A stretch of 64,000 nt of DNA, from NCBI GenBank assembly GCA_964451365.1, contig CAYVIB010000028.1, forward strand, positions 1-64,000. The letters run 5' to 3'. A program made the translations under genes and the position numbers. The notes beneath the pieces are model-generated. The model saw only the letters and a program-made list of their open reading frames with translations. It was not told the DNA's origin and made no database searches. The stretch is from CAYVIB01 sp964451365. GTDB lineage: Bacteria > Pseudomonadota > Gammaproteobacteria > Pseudomonadales > Cellvibrionaceae. Within the stretch, counting starts at the first letter, position 1, and the number at the start of each line of letters is the position of its first letter. Shown here one piece after another: positions 19,901 through 27,613 of this stretch.

Positions 19901-22900
19901 GCGTAACACCAGGGTATTGGCAAAAAAACCGATCAGGTTGGCGACGTCCTCTTGCTCGCGATTCGCAATGGGACTGCCTATCACAATGTCCGTCTCATTG
20001 CTGTAGCGCGCCAGCAAAACCGAAAAAGCCGCCTGCAAACCCATAAACAAGGTAGCGCCATGGGACTGGCACAGCTTGTTTAAACCGAAAAGAATTTCCG
20101 CATTGATGCGCGATTGCTGCGTGCGGCCGTCGAAGCCCTGCACGGCGGGCCGCGGATGATCCAGGGGCAGACTGTGAACCACCGGCAGGCCGGCAAGTTG
20201 TTTTGTCCAATAATCCAGTTGCCTGTCCAACACCTCGTCGCGCAGCCAGTTTCGCTGCCAATTGGCGTAGTCGGCGTATTGGATATCCAAGGGCTGCAGC
20301 GGGTTTTCCCGGCCGCGGCTGTAAGCACCGTAGAGCGCGCTGAATTCATTAATAAGAATTCCCATGGACCAGCCATCCGCGGCGATATGGTGCATGACCA
20401 CCAGAACAATATGTTCTTTTTCATTCAGCTTGATCAGCAACGTCCGCAGCATCAAGTCCCGGCTTAAATTAAACCCCCGCTTGAATTCCCCGGTGACAAG
20501 TTCAGCCAGTTGCCGTTGGCGCGCACCCTTCTTCACGCGGGACAGATCCATCGTCGGCACCACAACAGGCTCTGCCTGCTGAATAACCTGCATCACCAGA
20601 CCGTTTTTGCCGGCGGCAAAACAGGTGCGCAAACTTTCGTGGCGCTCGACAATACTGCTAAAGGCGCGGTTCAAGGCTTCGATATCCAGTTTGCCGCTGA
20701 GCTTTAACGCACCGGTAATATTGTAATGCGCGCTGCCGCCTTCAATTTGATCCAGCATCCATAAACGCTGCTGGGCAAAGGACGCCGGCAATGCCTGCTC
20801 TCGCGGCACCGGAACGAGCGCGGGTCGAGCCGGATCATTATCCGACTGCGACAGCGTGCGCGCGACATCTTCCAGGGTGCGACTACCGAACAACGACCTC
20901 AACGGCAGGTTCACATTAAAAGCCTGGTGAAGCCGGGAAATCAGGCGCGTTGCCAACAGCGAATGCCCACCCAGACGAAAGAAATTATCACTGATGCCAA
21001 CGCGCTCAATGCCGAGAATGTCCTGGCAAATCCCGCACAGGATTTTTTCAGTTTCCGTACGCGGTGCAACGTAATACGCCTGTTGCGCGGCAAAATCCGG
21101 CTCGGGAAGCGCTTTGCGGTCCACCTTTCCATTCGGGGACAGCGGTAAATTTGCCAGTGACACAAATGCCGACGGCACCATATAATCCGGCAGGGTTTGG
21201 CACAGGTCATTTCGTATATTTTCAATCAGTTCCTGCCGCGCCTCGATTGCAGCGTCAGTCTCGTCCCCGGAACCCACTGCGTCCGTCACGATATAAGCCA
21301 CCAGGCGTCTGTCGCCGTTGCTGTCGCATTTCGCGAGCACAAGCGCGCTTTTTATTTCAGCGCGGGTATTGAGCGCATTCTCAATTTCCCCCAACTCAAT
21401 CCTGAAGCCACGAATTTTCACCTGGTGGTCAATACGTCCCAGGATTTCCAAATTGCCATCGGGTAGCCAGCGCACCAGATCTCCTGTTTTATACAGGCGC
21501 TCACTGCTGGAAGGAACGGCGGGATCGAAAAACGGATTGGAAATAAATTTTTCGTCAGTCAGTTCGGGAAGATTTAAATAACCACGCGCAAGACCTGCTC
21601 CCGACACACAGAGTTCACCCACGGCGCCCATATGACTTAGCTGATGGTTTTCGGTTAAAACATAAACCGACACGTTGGCGATCACTTTCCCGATACAATT
21701 ACCTTTAATCGCATCCTTTTGCAGGCTGGCGGTAACAATATCGGTACACTCGGTGGGGCCGTACATATTGACCAGCGATGCCTGACAGGCACGATGACTT
21801 AACCATGGATTGAGTAACGCTGCATTAATCGGCTCACCGCCCAACAATACGTGGCGCAAACTTCGCAGGCTTTGGTAATTCTCCAAAGCCGCGCACTCCA
21901 CCACGCCATACAGCATACTCGGGGCACAATTGAACAGGGTAATTGCATTGGCCTGCACGGTATTGGTCACCGCTACCGGGTCGTAGCTTCCGGCGCGCGC
22001 AAATACCACTCGACCACCGCTTACCAACGGTGCAAAAAAATTCTTCTGCGTTAAATCAAAGCCAACGGAACTGGCAATCAGAACTCTATCGTTGGCGTCG
22101 AACGCGTATTCCCGCGCGTACCAGTTGACCAGGTTTCTAAAACCTTTCCTCTCCACCAGCACGCCTTTTGGGTTGCCTGTGGAACCGGACGTGTAAATAA
22201 CATAGGCAAGATGATGCGATGCAAGCCGTGTCTTTTTCGTATCTGTATTCGTTGATGGATACGCTTCGAGTTCCTGCTCAAACACCTTGCTGTTCAGGCA
22301 CACGGCCTGTCTGTCTGTGACGGGAACCAGTTCCCGCAGCTGACTTTGCATCAGCACCGTGGCCAGCTTTGCGTCCTTTAGCATGTAAGCCAGACGGGCT
22401 TGCGGATATTCCGGGTCGAGCGGTACATAAGCACCGCCCGCCTTTAGAATTGCCAGAAGCCCCACCATCATTTCCAGCGAGCGTTCAACACAGAGACCCA
22501 CCAGGGTATCCGGCTTTACCTGCCTTTCGTCGATAAGGTAATGGGCGAGGCGGTTGGCTTTCCCATTCAGTTGCCGGTAGGTTAATTCGCGGTTTTCATA
22601 TACAACCGCAACAGCATTGGGAGTCGCTTCGACCTGGGCTTCAAACAACTCGTGAATGCATTTATCTTTCGGATATTCCTCGGCAGTGCGATTCCGCTCC
22701 ACCAGCAATTGACGGCGTTCAGCCTCGGGCAAGATCGACAATGCGTTTACCGCCCGCTTAGGCGTAAACTCGAGTGCGTTAACCAACTCAGCCACTGCTG
22801 TTTGCATATACGCGAGTATCCGTTCCGCACAGACAGCTTGGTCCACCTGGAGCTCCAGCGCAAAATCACGGCCCAAATCATCCACCGACAAATTGAAAGG

Positions 22901-25900
22901 ATAGGTGGTGCGGTTGCTGACGGTGAGCAACTGAAAATTAAAGTCTTCCTGTTCGGCTTCGGAATTTGAATCAGCGGGATTTCCAGCGACGTAAGTTTCA
23001 TCCGGCGCGGAATGACGATAATTGAACATTGCGCTGAACAGTGGTGCATTTCCCACCAGCCCACTACAGCTTTGCGCAAGCGCCAGGGGGGTCTGCTCAT
23101 AAGGCAATAATTCCACTAGCCTATTCTGCACTTCGCGAATCAGTTCGATGACCGGCACATCACTTAGCTTCACCCGCAACGGCAGGGTATTCATGAATAC
23201 GCCAAGCATGCGTTCCGCACCCGCGGTACCTTGCAGGCGGCCCGACAGCACGGTACCGAACACCACATCCCCGCGACCGCTGCACGCGCCGACAACCATG
23301 GCCCAGGCAGCGTGAAAAAGAGCCGCGGGGCTCATTGACAACTCCCTCGCAAGGCGACGAATAGTCTCTGACATTTCCACCGGGACGGGTGTTTTCAGTT
23401 CGACTATTCGACTGCCGTCACAGTTAACGTCCAGTAGATTAAACGGTGTGGTGGACTCTTCCACATCCCCCAGCATCGCGGTAAAGAACGCTTCCGCATC
23501 GTGCTCACGGGCCTGATGTTGTGTGTGAGCAACAAATTCGCGATACGGAATTGTTGGCGGCAGGTTTTCGGTTTTTCCCGCACCGTAAAGCGCCAGTTCA
23601 TCCTGAATCATTTCCAGTCCCACGTGATCGGAAATCATGTGGTGAAACCGAAGTAAAACAAAATGCTGTTCGGAGCGGGAGTCGGTCGCAATCTGCAATT
23701 GGAGTAGCGGTGCCTGCCCCAGGTTCATCCACTGCCGCTCCGGCGCGCAACGTGAAATCATTTCCGCTTCAATATCTTCAATGCTATCCATGTCCAGCCA
23801 GGTAACAGGAAGGCTTGCCTGGCGACACACCACTTGCACCGGCGTCGACAACGCCTGCCAGAAAACTGCCGTGCGCAAAACGTCATGGCGATTGATAATA
23901 AATTGCAGCGCCGCAATAAAATTCTCAACAGCCTGCTTTCCGTTAATGCGAAACAACGCAGGCAGCACGTAGGGATCGCTTCGGGTACTCATCATATGAT
24001 GAAAGAGGATTCCTTCCTGAAGCGGGGCGAGCGAATAGATATCCTGCACATTGCCCGCGCCGCCGGGAGTGCGCGCCACAATCCGCGCAATTTCTTCCGG
24101 CGTCAGGCTTACCAGAGGCAGCATTTCAGGCGTAATGTGCTCACAACCTTCGGGAATTAAATTGTCGGGCGCTTTGAACGCCGGCGATAAATTCGACACA
24201 TTGTTCTCTACCGCACCCGATAATTCCTTTGCCAGATCCGCCACGCGGGGCGCGGCAAAAAACTGGCGCGCCGTTAACGACAATCCCTGCTGTTGCAGTT
24301 TTGAAATCACCTGTATAACCAGCAGGGAATGGCCACCCAGTTGGAAAAAGTTGTCGGTAACACCGACCCGCTCGACACCCAGCACCTCCCGCCAGATTTC
24401 ACACAGTAACTTTTCGGTTTCCGTGCGCGGCGCGACATAGATTTCCTGCTGGCCGGAGACATCCGGTTCCGGCAATGCCTTGCGATCGACTTTGCCGTTC
24501 GGTGTTAAAGGCCATTGCGCCAGCAACACGAATGCGGACGGCACCATATAGTCCGGCAGCGTCAGGCTGACGTGGTGGCGCAGGCTTTCAATCAGTTCGC
24601 CTTGCGTGGTTTGATCCCCGTCCTGCAAATCGATGGCTTCGGTAAGCACATAGGCAACCAAATGTTTATTGTTACCGGCCAAATCCCGCGCCAGCACAAT
24701 GGCATCCACAACATCATCGTGCGCGCTGAGCCGGCTTTCTATTTCACCCGGTTCAATTCTGAAGCCGCGGATTTTTACCTGATTATCCGTGCGTCCCAGA
24801 AACTCCAGATTCCCGTTCGGCAACCAGCGCACCAGATCGCCGGTTTTGTACAGGCGTTCGCTACTGGACAGATTGCTTTTGTCGTGGAACGGATTAACGA
24901 TAAATTTTTCTTCGGTTAGTTCAGGACGGTTTAAATACCCGCGCGCAAGCCCACTGCCACCGATGCAAAGCTCGCCCGCCACACCCACGGGCGTCAGAGC
25001 GCCATCCGAAGTAAGTACATAGAGAGAGCGGTTGGGCAACCCTTTTCCAATCACGGCATTGGGATAATTCAACAGCTCTTCGTTAATCACGGCGTGGCTG
25101 CTCAGGATGGTGGATTCGGTCGGGCCGTACAGTTCCACAATGTCAGCGCCGGTAAAAGCATCGGCCAGTTTGCTGAGCAGACCCGGCGGTACGTAATCCC
25201 CGCCGACAAAAATTTTTCTTACTTTCCCGAAGCTGGACGGCTGGCTGTTTTTGTAGGCACAGACTTCCGCCATCAGGCTGGGCACGGCATGCAGTAATGT
25301 GCAGTCCCTTAACTGTCGGGCCAGTACATCAAAATCAAACAGTGCCTCACGGCGAACAATGATGGATCGGCCACCTTTGATTAAGGTCAGGAATAATTCA
25401 AACAACGCGATGTCAAATGCGATTGAGGCCAAAAAACCGAACGCATCGCTGGAAGTTACCTTAAACGTATCGCTCAGGCCAGCCAGGGTGCTGACCAGAC
25501 TGGCGTGCTCAATCATCACCCCTTTCGGGTTTCCGGTGGAGCCGGAGGTGTAGATAACATAAGCCAGATGGTTCGGTGTTAGGTTCAGACGCTTTGGGTT
25601 GTCCGGCGGATAGGCTTTTAAATCTTCCAGAAAGTTGTCGTTATCCAGGCAAATGGCCTGCTCTTGCCTGAAGTGTAATTTTTCACACAAATGCGTTTGT
25701 GTTAATACGGTAGCGAGGTCGGCATCTTCCAGCATGTACGCCAGACGCGCTTGCGGGTATTCCGGGTCCAGGGGAACATAGGCGCCCCCCGTTTTTAAAA
25801 TAGCGAGAATGGCAATGACCATGTCCGGTGAGCGCTCGAGACAAATCCCCACGAGGGTATCCGGCTTCACCTGCTTGTTGTTAACCAGATAGTGCGCAAG

Positions 25901-27613
25901 CTGGTTTGCCTTGCGGTTCAATCCTCCATAAGTGAACTGCTGTTCATCGAATACGATTGCGACGGCGCCGGGGTTGTTTTCCGCCTGCGCTTCAAACAAT
26001 TCGTGGACACATGTGTCCCGTGGATAGTCTAATCCGGTACTGTTCCAATCCACCAGTAATTGATCGCGTTCACACGCATCCAGCATTCCTGCCTTAAAAA
26101 TACTTTGCTCCGGCTTGGCAAGTAAACCTTTTAGCAGCAAATCAAAATGCCCCGCCATACGGGCGATGGTGTCCCGCTCAAACAAATCGGTGTTGTAATC
26201 CCACTCAAGCAGCAGGCCCTGCGCGGTTTCGCGCACATTGAGGGTAAGATCGTATTTGGCCACACCGGCATTTTGTTCAACCCTGCTCAACGTCAATCCG
26301 GGCAGTTCCAACACACCCTCTTCATTATTTTCCAGCGCCAGCATAACCTGGAATAACGGACTGTGACTTTGACTGCGCTCCGGCTGCAGCCGCTCAACAA
26401 TCTGCTCGAACGGGACTTGCTGATGCGCATAAGCATCCAGCAACATTTTCTTGTTTTGTTGCAACAGTTCAATAAAAGTCGGATTGGCGGACAAGTCGCT
26501 ACGCAACACCAGAGTATTAACGAAAAAGCCTATCAAGCCGACAACGTCCGCCTGCTCGCGATTGGCAGTCGGCGTGCCCATGACTATGTCGCTTTCATTA
26601 CTGTAGCGTGACAGGAGAACGGCAAATGCCGTCTGCAATCCCATAAATAATGTTGCACCGTGCGATTCGCACAGATTGTGAAGAGTTCGGCTGGTTTCAC
26701 GATCAATCGTCGACGACCAGGTTTTTCCGTTATGGGTTTGAAAGGCAGGTCGCGGATGATCCAAGGGCAAACCGTGTGCAACAGGCAAATCCGCCAGTTG
26801 TTTTTCCCAATATCCCAGATGTTGTTCCAGCACCTCGCCTTGCAACCAATCACGTTGCCAGGCCGCGTAATCCGCATACTGAATTGACAGGGGCGTTAAC
26901 GGATTTTCCTCCCCGTTGACATAAGCGGTGTAGAGAGCGCGAAATTCATTTACAAGAATTGACATCGACCAGCCGTCGGCGGCGATGTGATGCATGGTCA
27001 GGAGCAGGATATTTTCATCCGCTGATATCCTTAGCAGCCTCGCCCGCAACATCAGGTCGCCGCACAGGTCGAAAAGTTTCGTTGGTTCTTCGGAAACATG
27101 CCGCATCAGTCGTAATTGACGTTCACTTTCCTCCAGGCCCGACAAATCCGTTACCGGCACAACAAAAGGAGTGGCCGGTTGAACTATCTGTACCGGCTGC
27201 CCGTTTTCCCCGACGGCAATGCAAGTCCGCAAACTCTCGTGACGCTTGACGATACTGGTAAATGCCCGGTTCAGCGCATCGACATTGAGTGTCCCGGTTA
27301 ATTTCAACACGCCCGGCATATTGTAATGCGCACTACCACCGTCGATCTGGTCCAGCAGCCAGAGGCGTTGCTGGGCAAACGATAATGGTAAGGCCCCGGT
27401 TCTGTCAGAAGCTTTTATAGTGTAAGCGTCATCCAACGCGACATCGTCCGCCAGAAAACTTATCAGCTCTTGTTTATGCTGTTTTATTTTCCTGGCCACG
27501 TCCGGCGTTATCGCATCGGTTTTGGCTTTTGTCTTCAATTTGCCATCGGCCAGATAGAAGAAAATTCCCTTTTCATTCAATTCATTAATTAACGCTTGCA
27601 TGTCGATTACCAT
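10976..27613 (-). CDS. NRPS (second in line): five modules, Hpg-like / X / Ser / Cys-like / Tyr
   Basis: Giant synthetase of 5,545 aa. A TubC-type docking domain (27440-27613) is followed by five modules. (1) C 26050-27400, A 24470-26010 with code DIFHFGLILK (close to Hpg DIFHLGLLCK), PCP. (2) Dual E/C 22700-24100 (HHMMSTRSD near its start, HHMISDH active site), A 21110-22660 with code DLKNLGMDIK, which I cannot assign, PCP. (3) C 19440-20800, A 17840-19390 with code DVWHFSLIDK (Ser), PCP. (4) C 16100-17480 with QHAILDG in place of HHxxxDG, A 14530-16000 with code DLYDFSLVWK (Cys-like), PCP. (5) C 12900-14230, A 11270-12800 with code DASTVAAVCK (Tyr), PCP. The ATG lies inside the upstream stop region (ATGGTAA); the tail ends DETEIVI, and the stop overlaps the next ATG. 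No MbtH-like gene is seen. Confidence 0.95.
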   Translation of the reverse strand: MVIDMQALINELNEKGIFFYLADGKLKTKAKTDAITPDVARKIKQHKQELISFLADDVALDDAYTIKASDRTGALPLSFAQQRLWLLDQIDGGSAHYNMPGVLKLTGTLNVDALNRAFTSIVKRHESLRTCIAVGENGQPVQIVQPATPFVVPVTDLSGLEESERQLRLMRHVSEEPTKLFDLCGDLMLRARLLRISADENILLLTMHHIAADGWSMSILVNEFRALYTAYVNGEENPLTPLSIQYADYAAWQRDWLQGEVLEQHLGYWEKQLADLPVAHGLPLDHPRPAFQTHNGKTWSSTIDRETSRTLHNLCESHGATLFMGLQTAFAVLLSRYSNESDIVMGTPTANREQADVVGLIGFFVNTLVLRSDLSANPTFIELLQQNKKMLLDAYAHQQVPFEQIVERLQPERSQSHSPLFQVMLALENNEEGVLELPGLTLSRVEQNAGVAKYDLTLNVRETAQGLLLEWDYNTDLFERDTIARMAGHFDLLLKGLLAKPEQSIFKAGMLDACERDQLLVDWNSTGLDYPRDTCVHELFEAQAENNPGAVAIVFDEQQFTYGGLNRKANQLAHYLVNNKQVKPDTLVGICLERSPDMVIAILAILKTGGAYVPLDPEYPQARLAYMLEDADLATVLTQTHLCEKLHFRQEQAICLDNDNFLEDLKAYPPDNPKRLNLTPNHLAYVIYTSGSTGNPKGVMIEHASLVSTLAGLSDTFKVTSSDAFGFLASIAFDIALFELFLTLIKGGRSIIVRREALFDFDVLARQLRDCTLLHAVPSLMAEVCAYKNSQPSSFGKVRKIFVGGDYVPPGLLSKLADAFTGADIVELYGPTESTILSSHAVINEELLNYPNAVIGKGLPNRSLYVLTSDGALTPVGVAGELCIGGSGLARGYLNRPELTEEKFIVNPFHDKSNLSSSERLYKTGDLVRWLPNGNLEFLGRTDNQVKIRGFRIEPGEIESRLSAHDDVVDAIVLARDLAGNNKHLVAYVLTEAIDLQDGDQTTQGELIESLRHHVSLTLPDYMVPSAFVLLAQWPLTPNGKVDRKALPEPDVSGQQEIYVAPRTETEKLLCEIWREVLGVERVGVTDNFFQLGGHSLLVIQVISKLQQQGLSLTARQFFAAPRVADLAKELSGAVENNVSNLSPAFKAPDNLIPEGCEHITPEMLPLVSLTPEEIARIVARTPGGAGNVQDIYSLAPLQEGILFHHMMSTRSDPYVLPALFRINGKQAVENFIAALQFIINRHDVLRTAVFWQALSTPVQVVCRQASLPVTWLDMDSIEDIEAEMISRCAPERQWMNLGQAPLLQLQIATDSRSEQHFVLLRFHHMISDHVGLEMIQDELALYGAGKTENLPPTIPYREFVAHTQHQAREHDAEAFFTAMLGDVEESTTPFNLLDVNCDGSRIVELKTPVPVEMSETIRRLARELSMSPAALFHAAWAMVVGACSGRGDVVFGTVLSGRLQGTAGAERMLGVFMNTLPLRVKLSDVPVIELIREVQNRLVELLPYEQTPLALAQSCSGLVGNAPLFSAMFNYRHSAPDETYVAGNPADSNSEAEQEDFNFQLLTVSNRTTYPFNLSVDDLGRDFALELQVDQAVCAERILAYMQTAVAELVNALEFTPKRAVNALSILPEAERRQLLVERNRTAEEYPKDKCIHELFEAQVEATPNAVAVVYENRELTYRQLNGKANRLAHYLIDERQVKPDTLVGLCVERSLEMMVGLLAILKAGGAYVPLDPEYPQARLAYMLKDAKLATVLMQSQLRELVPVTDRQAVCLNSKVFEQELEAYPSTNTDTKKTRLASHHLAYVIYTSGSTGNPKGVLVERKGFRNLVNWYAREYAFDANDRVLIASSVGFDLTQKNFFAPLVSGGRVVFARAGSYDPVAVTNTVQANAITLFNCAPSMLYGVVECAALENYQSLRSLRHVLLGGEPINAALLNPWLSHRACQASLVNMYGPTECTDIVTASLQKDAIKGNCIGKVIANVSVYVLTENHQLSHMGAVGELCVSGAGLARGYLNLPELTDEKFISNPFFDPAVPSSSERLYKTGDLVRWLPDGNLEILGRIDHQVKIRGFRIELGEIENALNTRAEIKSALVLAKCDSNGDRRLVAYIVTDAVGSGDETDAAIEARQELIENIRNDLCQTLPDYMVPSAFVSLANLPLSPNGKVDRKALPEPDFAAQQAYYVAPRTETEKILCGICQDILGIERVGISDNFFRLGGHSLLATRLISRLHQAFNVNLPLRSLFGSRTLEDVARTLSQSDNDPARPALVPVPREQALPASFAQQRLWMLDQIEGGSAHYNITGALKLSGKLDIEALNRAFSSIVERHESLRTCFAAGKNGLVMQVIQQAEPVVVPTMDLSRVKKGARQRQLAELVTGEFKRGFNLSRDLMLRTLLIKLNEKEHIVLVVMHHIAADGWSMGILINEFSALYGAYSRGRENPLQPLDIQYADYANWQRNWLRDEVLDRQLDYWTKQLAGLPVVHSLPLDHPRPAVQGFDGRTQQSRINAEILFGLNKLCQSHGATLFMGLQAAFSVLLARYSNETDIVIGSPIANREQEDVANLIGFFANTLVLRSDLSGDPSFIDLLQQSKSMLLDAYAHQQVPFEQLVERLQPERNLSHGALFQVMLVLQNNEAGILELPGLELSPVEQSTGIAKYDLTLDITETPQGLQLAWEYNTGLFEQPTIARMAMHFEHLLKALIDAPGQSIFKADLLSAKESRQMLVERNETAVDYPSEKCIHELFEEQVEKTPGAVAVIFADQQLTYAELNQKANQLAHYLINEKEVGPDKLVGICIERSLEMVIGILAILKSGGAYVPLDPDYPEARLAYMLKDAQLNTVLTQSHLREYISLGGEQAVCLDSEELIEKLKAESPINPDKAEQGLTSDHLAYVIYTSGSTGNPKGVMVEHKALVNRVDWMNRQYGSEPADRILQKTPFSFDVSVWEFVWPLTVGAGLVLAKPEGHKDPAYLSELIREKRVTKMHFVPSMLSSMLVLGDLSRCKTLRQVFCSGEALALRQVEQFKAACPWAELHNLYGPTEAAIDVSYWDCSQNHAGLNSVPIGRPIHNIQLIVLDRHLNPVPENVAGELHIGGIGLARGYLNRADLTAEKFILNPFHDDANPSSSKRLYKTGDLVRWLPNGNLEFLGRIDHQVKIRGFRIELGEIENTLNASADVREAIVLAKEAAGTSDKQLVAYVVTEVVDTRDENESFVAIRQEVIERLRRHLRQTLPDYMVPSAFVLLARLPLTPNGKVDRKALPEPDVSTQQKVYVAPRTEMEATLCEIWQDVLGIEQVGVTDNFFHLGGHSLSVLQLVSAMNSALNANIKIRDIFFAPTIEALVAEADFSRPAAIHQQLETGLKEIDALRESILEDRHQRKHLPNGYEDFYPLSAIQQSMVFFAQAQPDEPLYHDQFPYVIPLENFNAEVFRKAVGLVVQKHPILRTSFDVTNFEVPLQVVHSECKVAVQSENLSRLPADKQKRAIESYCRQDLRNKFVFQCDQPLWRIKVFVLGAKQICMVLSFQHAILDGWSANILTTELLQQYLALDNNIPLTDQPVEHGYKDYVAINLARSTSGNAAEFWKRYLQDYSRMKLPFNYGSRPISDETGMRILRGYVGRERLQSLMQRTRVDGYSIKEICLAAHVHTLSLLTGDREVLTGVVTHDRPALAGAEKIVGCFLNTIPLRLVTDQTGNKYELLDTVRNYLNQAREHELFLGEIARLAGERNVSGNPLFDTLFNFTDFPAPGAIQTKNKTDAEILNSKLAFSSKRAPAISVNGAEMTNTLLDVEVHKQAEQGLMLQVKYSPKYFHPEEMDTLLSLYISVLESFANADAEIPSPRFVSAINTVCEDPTFNRTDREYEYSATLHELFENQVQCTPDAIALRQHGTTLSYNQLNQRANQIARLLVNKGIKSGDHVGLVIERSFDLIACMFGVLKAGAVYVPMEPGYPQARREAIARSAELKAILVDQSIGNCNDLYICLDNAELGTLSAQNLEIKKDALDLAYIIYTSGSTGLPKGVRIAHHSAVNLVSWVNREFAIGPTDVLLFITSISFDLSVYDVFGVLSAGGSIVIAEQAQVRNPKLLLELIQTERVTFWDSVPTTLNHLVEEIAESEPETSLPGLRLVFLSGDWIPVQLPANVRRYFPNARVISLGGATEGTVWSNYYPVPENVEHRSSIPYGRPIDNNRFYILDTKKSPVINGVVGELYIAGVGVADGYQNNPERTDQSFFDDCFVGKDINGQPARMYKTGDLGRMLPNGNMELHGRVDHQIKLRGFRIELGEIESALYQHESVKEAVASLITEDSRGKLEAHNQYLVAYVVPVGGAELSTESLIRYLEGRLPEYMVPRVFMQLDQLPLTPNGKVDRKALPEPDASALQNTYVAPRTEMEKALSEIWREVLDVDCVGATDNFFLLGGHSLLATRLVARINQAFDVTLPLESLFTSQTLEALAQAVLQLDTDIARPGLVRVPREQDLPVSYAQQRLWLLDQIDGGSAHYNMSESLKLTGNLNVQALNQAFTTIVERHESLRTCFAVGENEEPIQVVQAPVPFAVPVTDLSELSGEERNTKLAGLVEEESGRAFDLAGDPMLRVRLIKLAEEEHIVLVTMHHIASDGWSMSILVNEFSALYSAYVRDRENPLNGLPIQYADYAYWQRHWLRGEVLDQQLAYWEERLNGIPVAHSLPLDRPRPAIQTFNGRVHLTRLEAQMFSSLNSVCQSQGATLFMGLQAAFAVLLARYSNEADIVMGSPIANREQEEVADLIGFFANTLVLRSDLSGNPSFIDLLQQSRDMLLDAYAHQQVPFEQIVERLQPERNLSHSALFQVMLVLQNNQQGILELPGLTLSPVEQNGIGAAKFDLTLNVYEEAQGLILGWEYNTDLFNHDTVVRMAAHFEQLLEALLAAPEQSVFDAEMLSSRERHQLLVEWNQTGTDYPGNSCIHELFEARVAGNSEAIAVVFEDRQLTYNELNRRANQLAHYLVEEKQITPDTLVGVCVERSLEMVVAVLGILKAGGAYVPIDPDYPASRIAHILQDANLNCVLAQSHLVERAGLNADQALCLDDEHLQATLLAQPAENIDPRYRGLTSRHLAYVIYTSGSTGKPKGVMVEHRGVCNLAAAQKKGFAVDPDSHVLQFASISFDAAVSEIAVTLSTGAKLVLARDEIFKSPEKLTELVSRENVTHVTLPPVLLSSLDSRAWSSVRTLVVAGDACPVGQAKEWAKGRKFINAYGPTESSVCASLGGFDEERNCVHIGKPIDNIHLFVLNKNLALSPSGCVGELYIGGAGLARGYLNRPELTDERFIANPFYDPEDKTSSERLYKTGDLVRWLADGNLEFLGRIDHQVKVRGFRIELGEIENTLNAHGDVTDTIVLAKGAPAGDKRLVAYVLTNAVDPRDESESSVAAQHELIEQLRHYLDQSLPYYMVPSAFVLLEQLPLTPNGKVDRNALPEPEAAMLQNRYVAPRTDLEETLCEIWQDVLGVERVGITDNFFQLGGHSLLATRMVARINQALNISFPLQKLFVLRTVEQLSNELKVNRQLSDVLLNDDEALSEDETEIVI

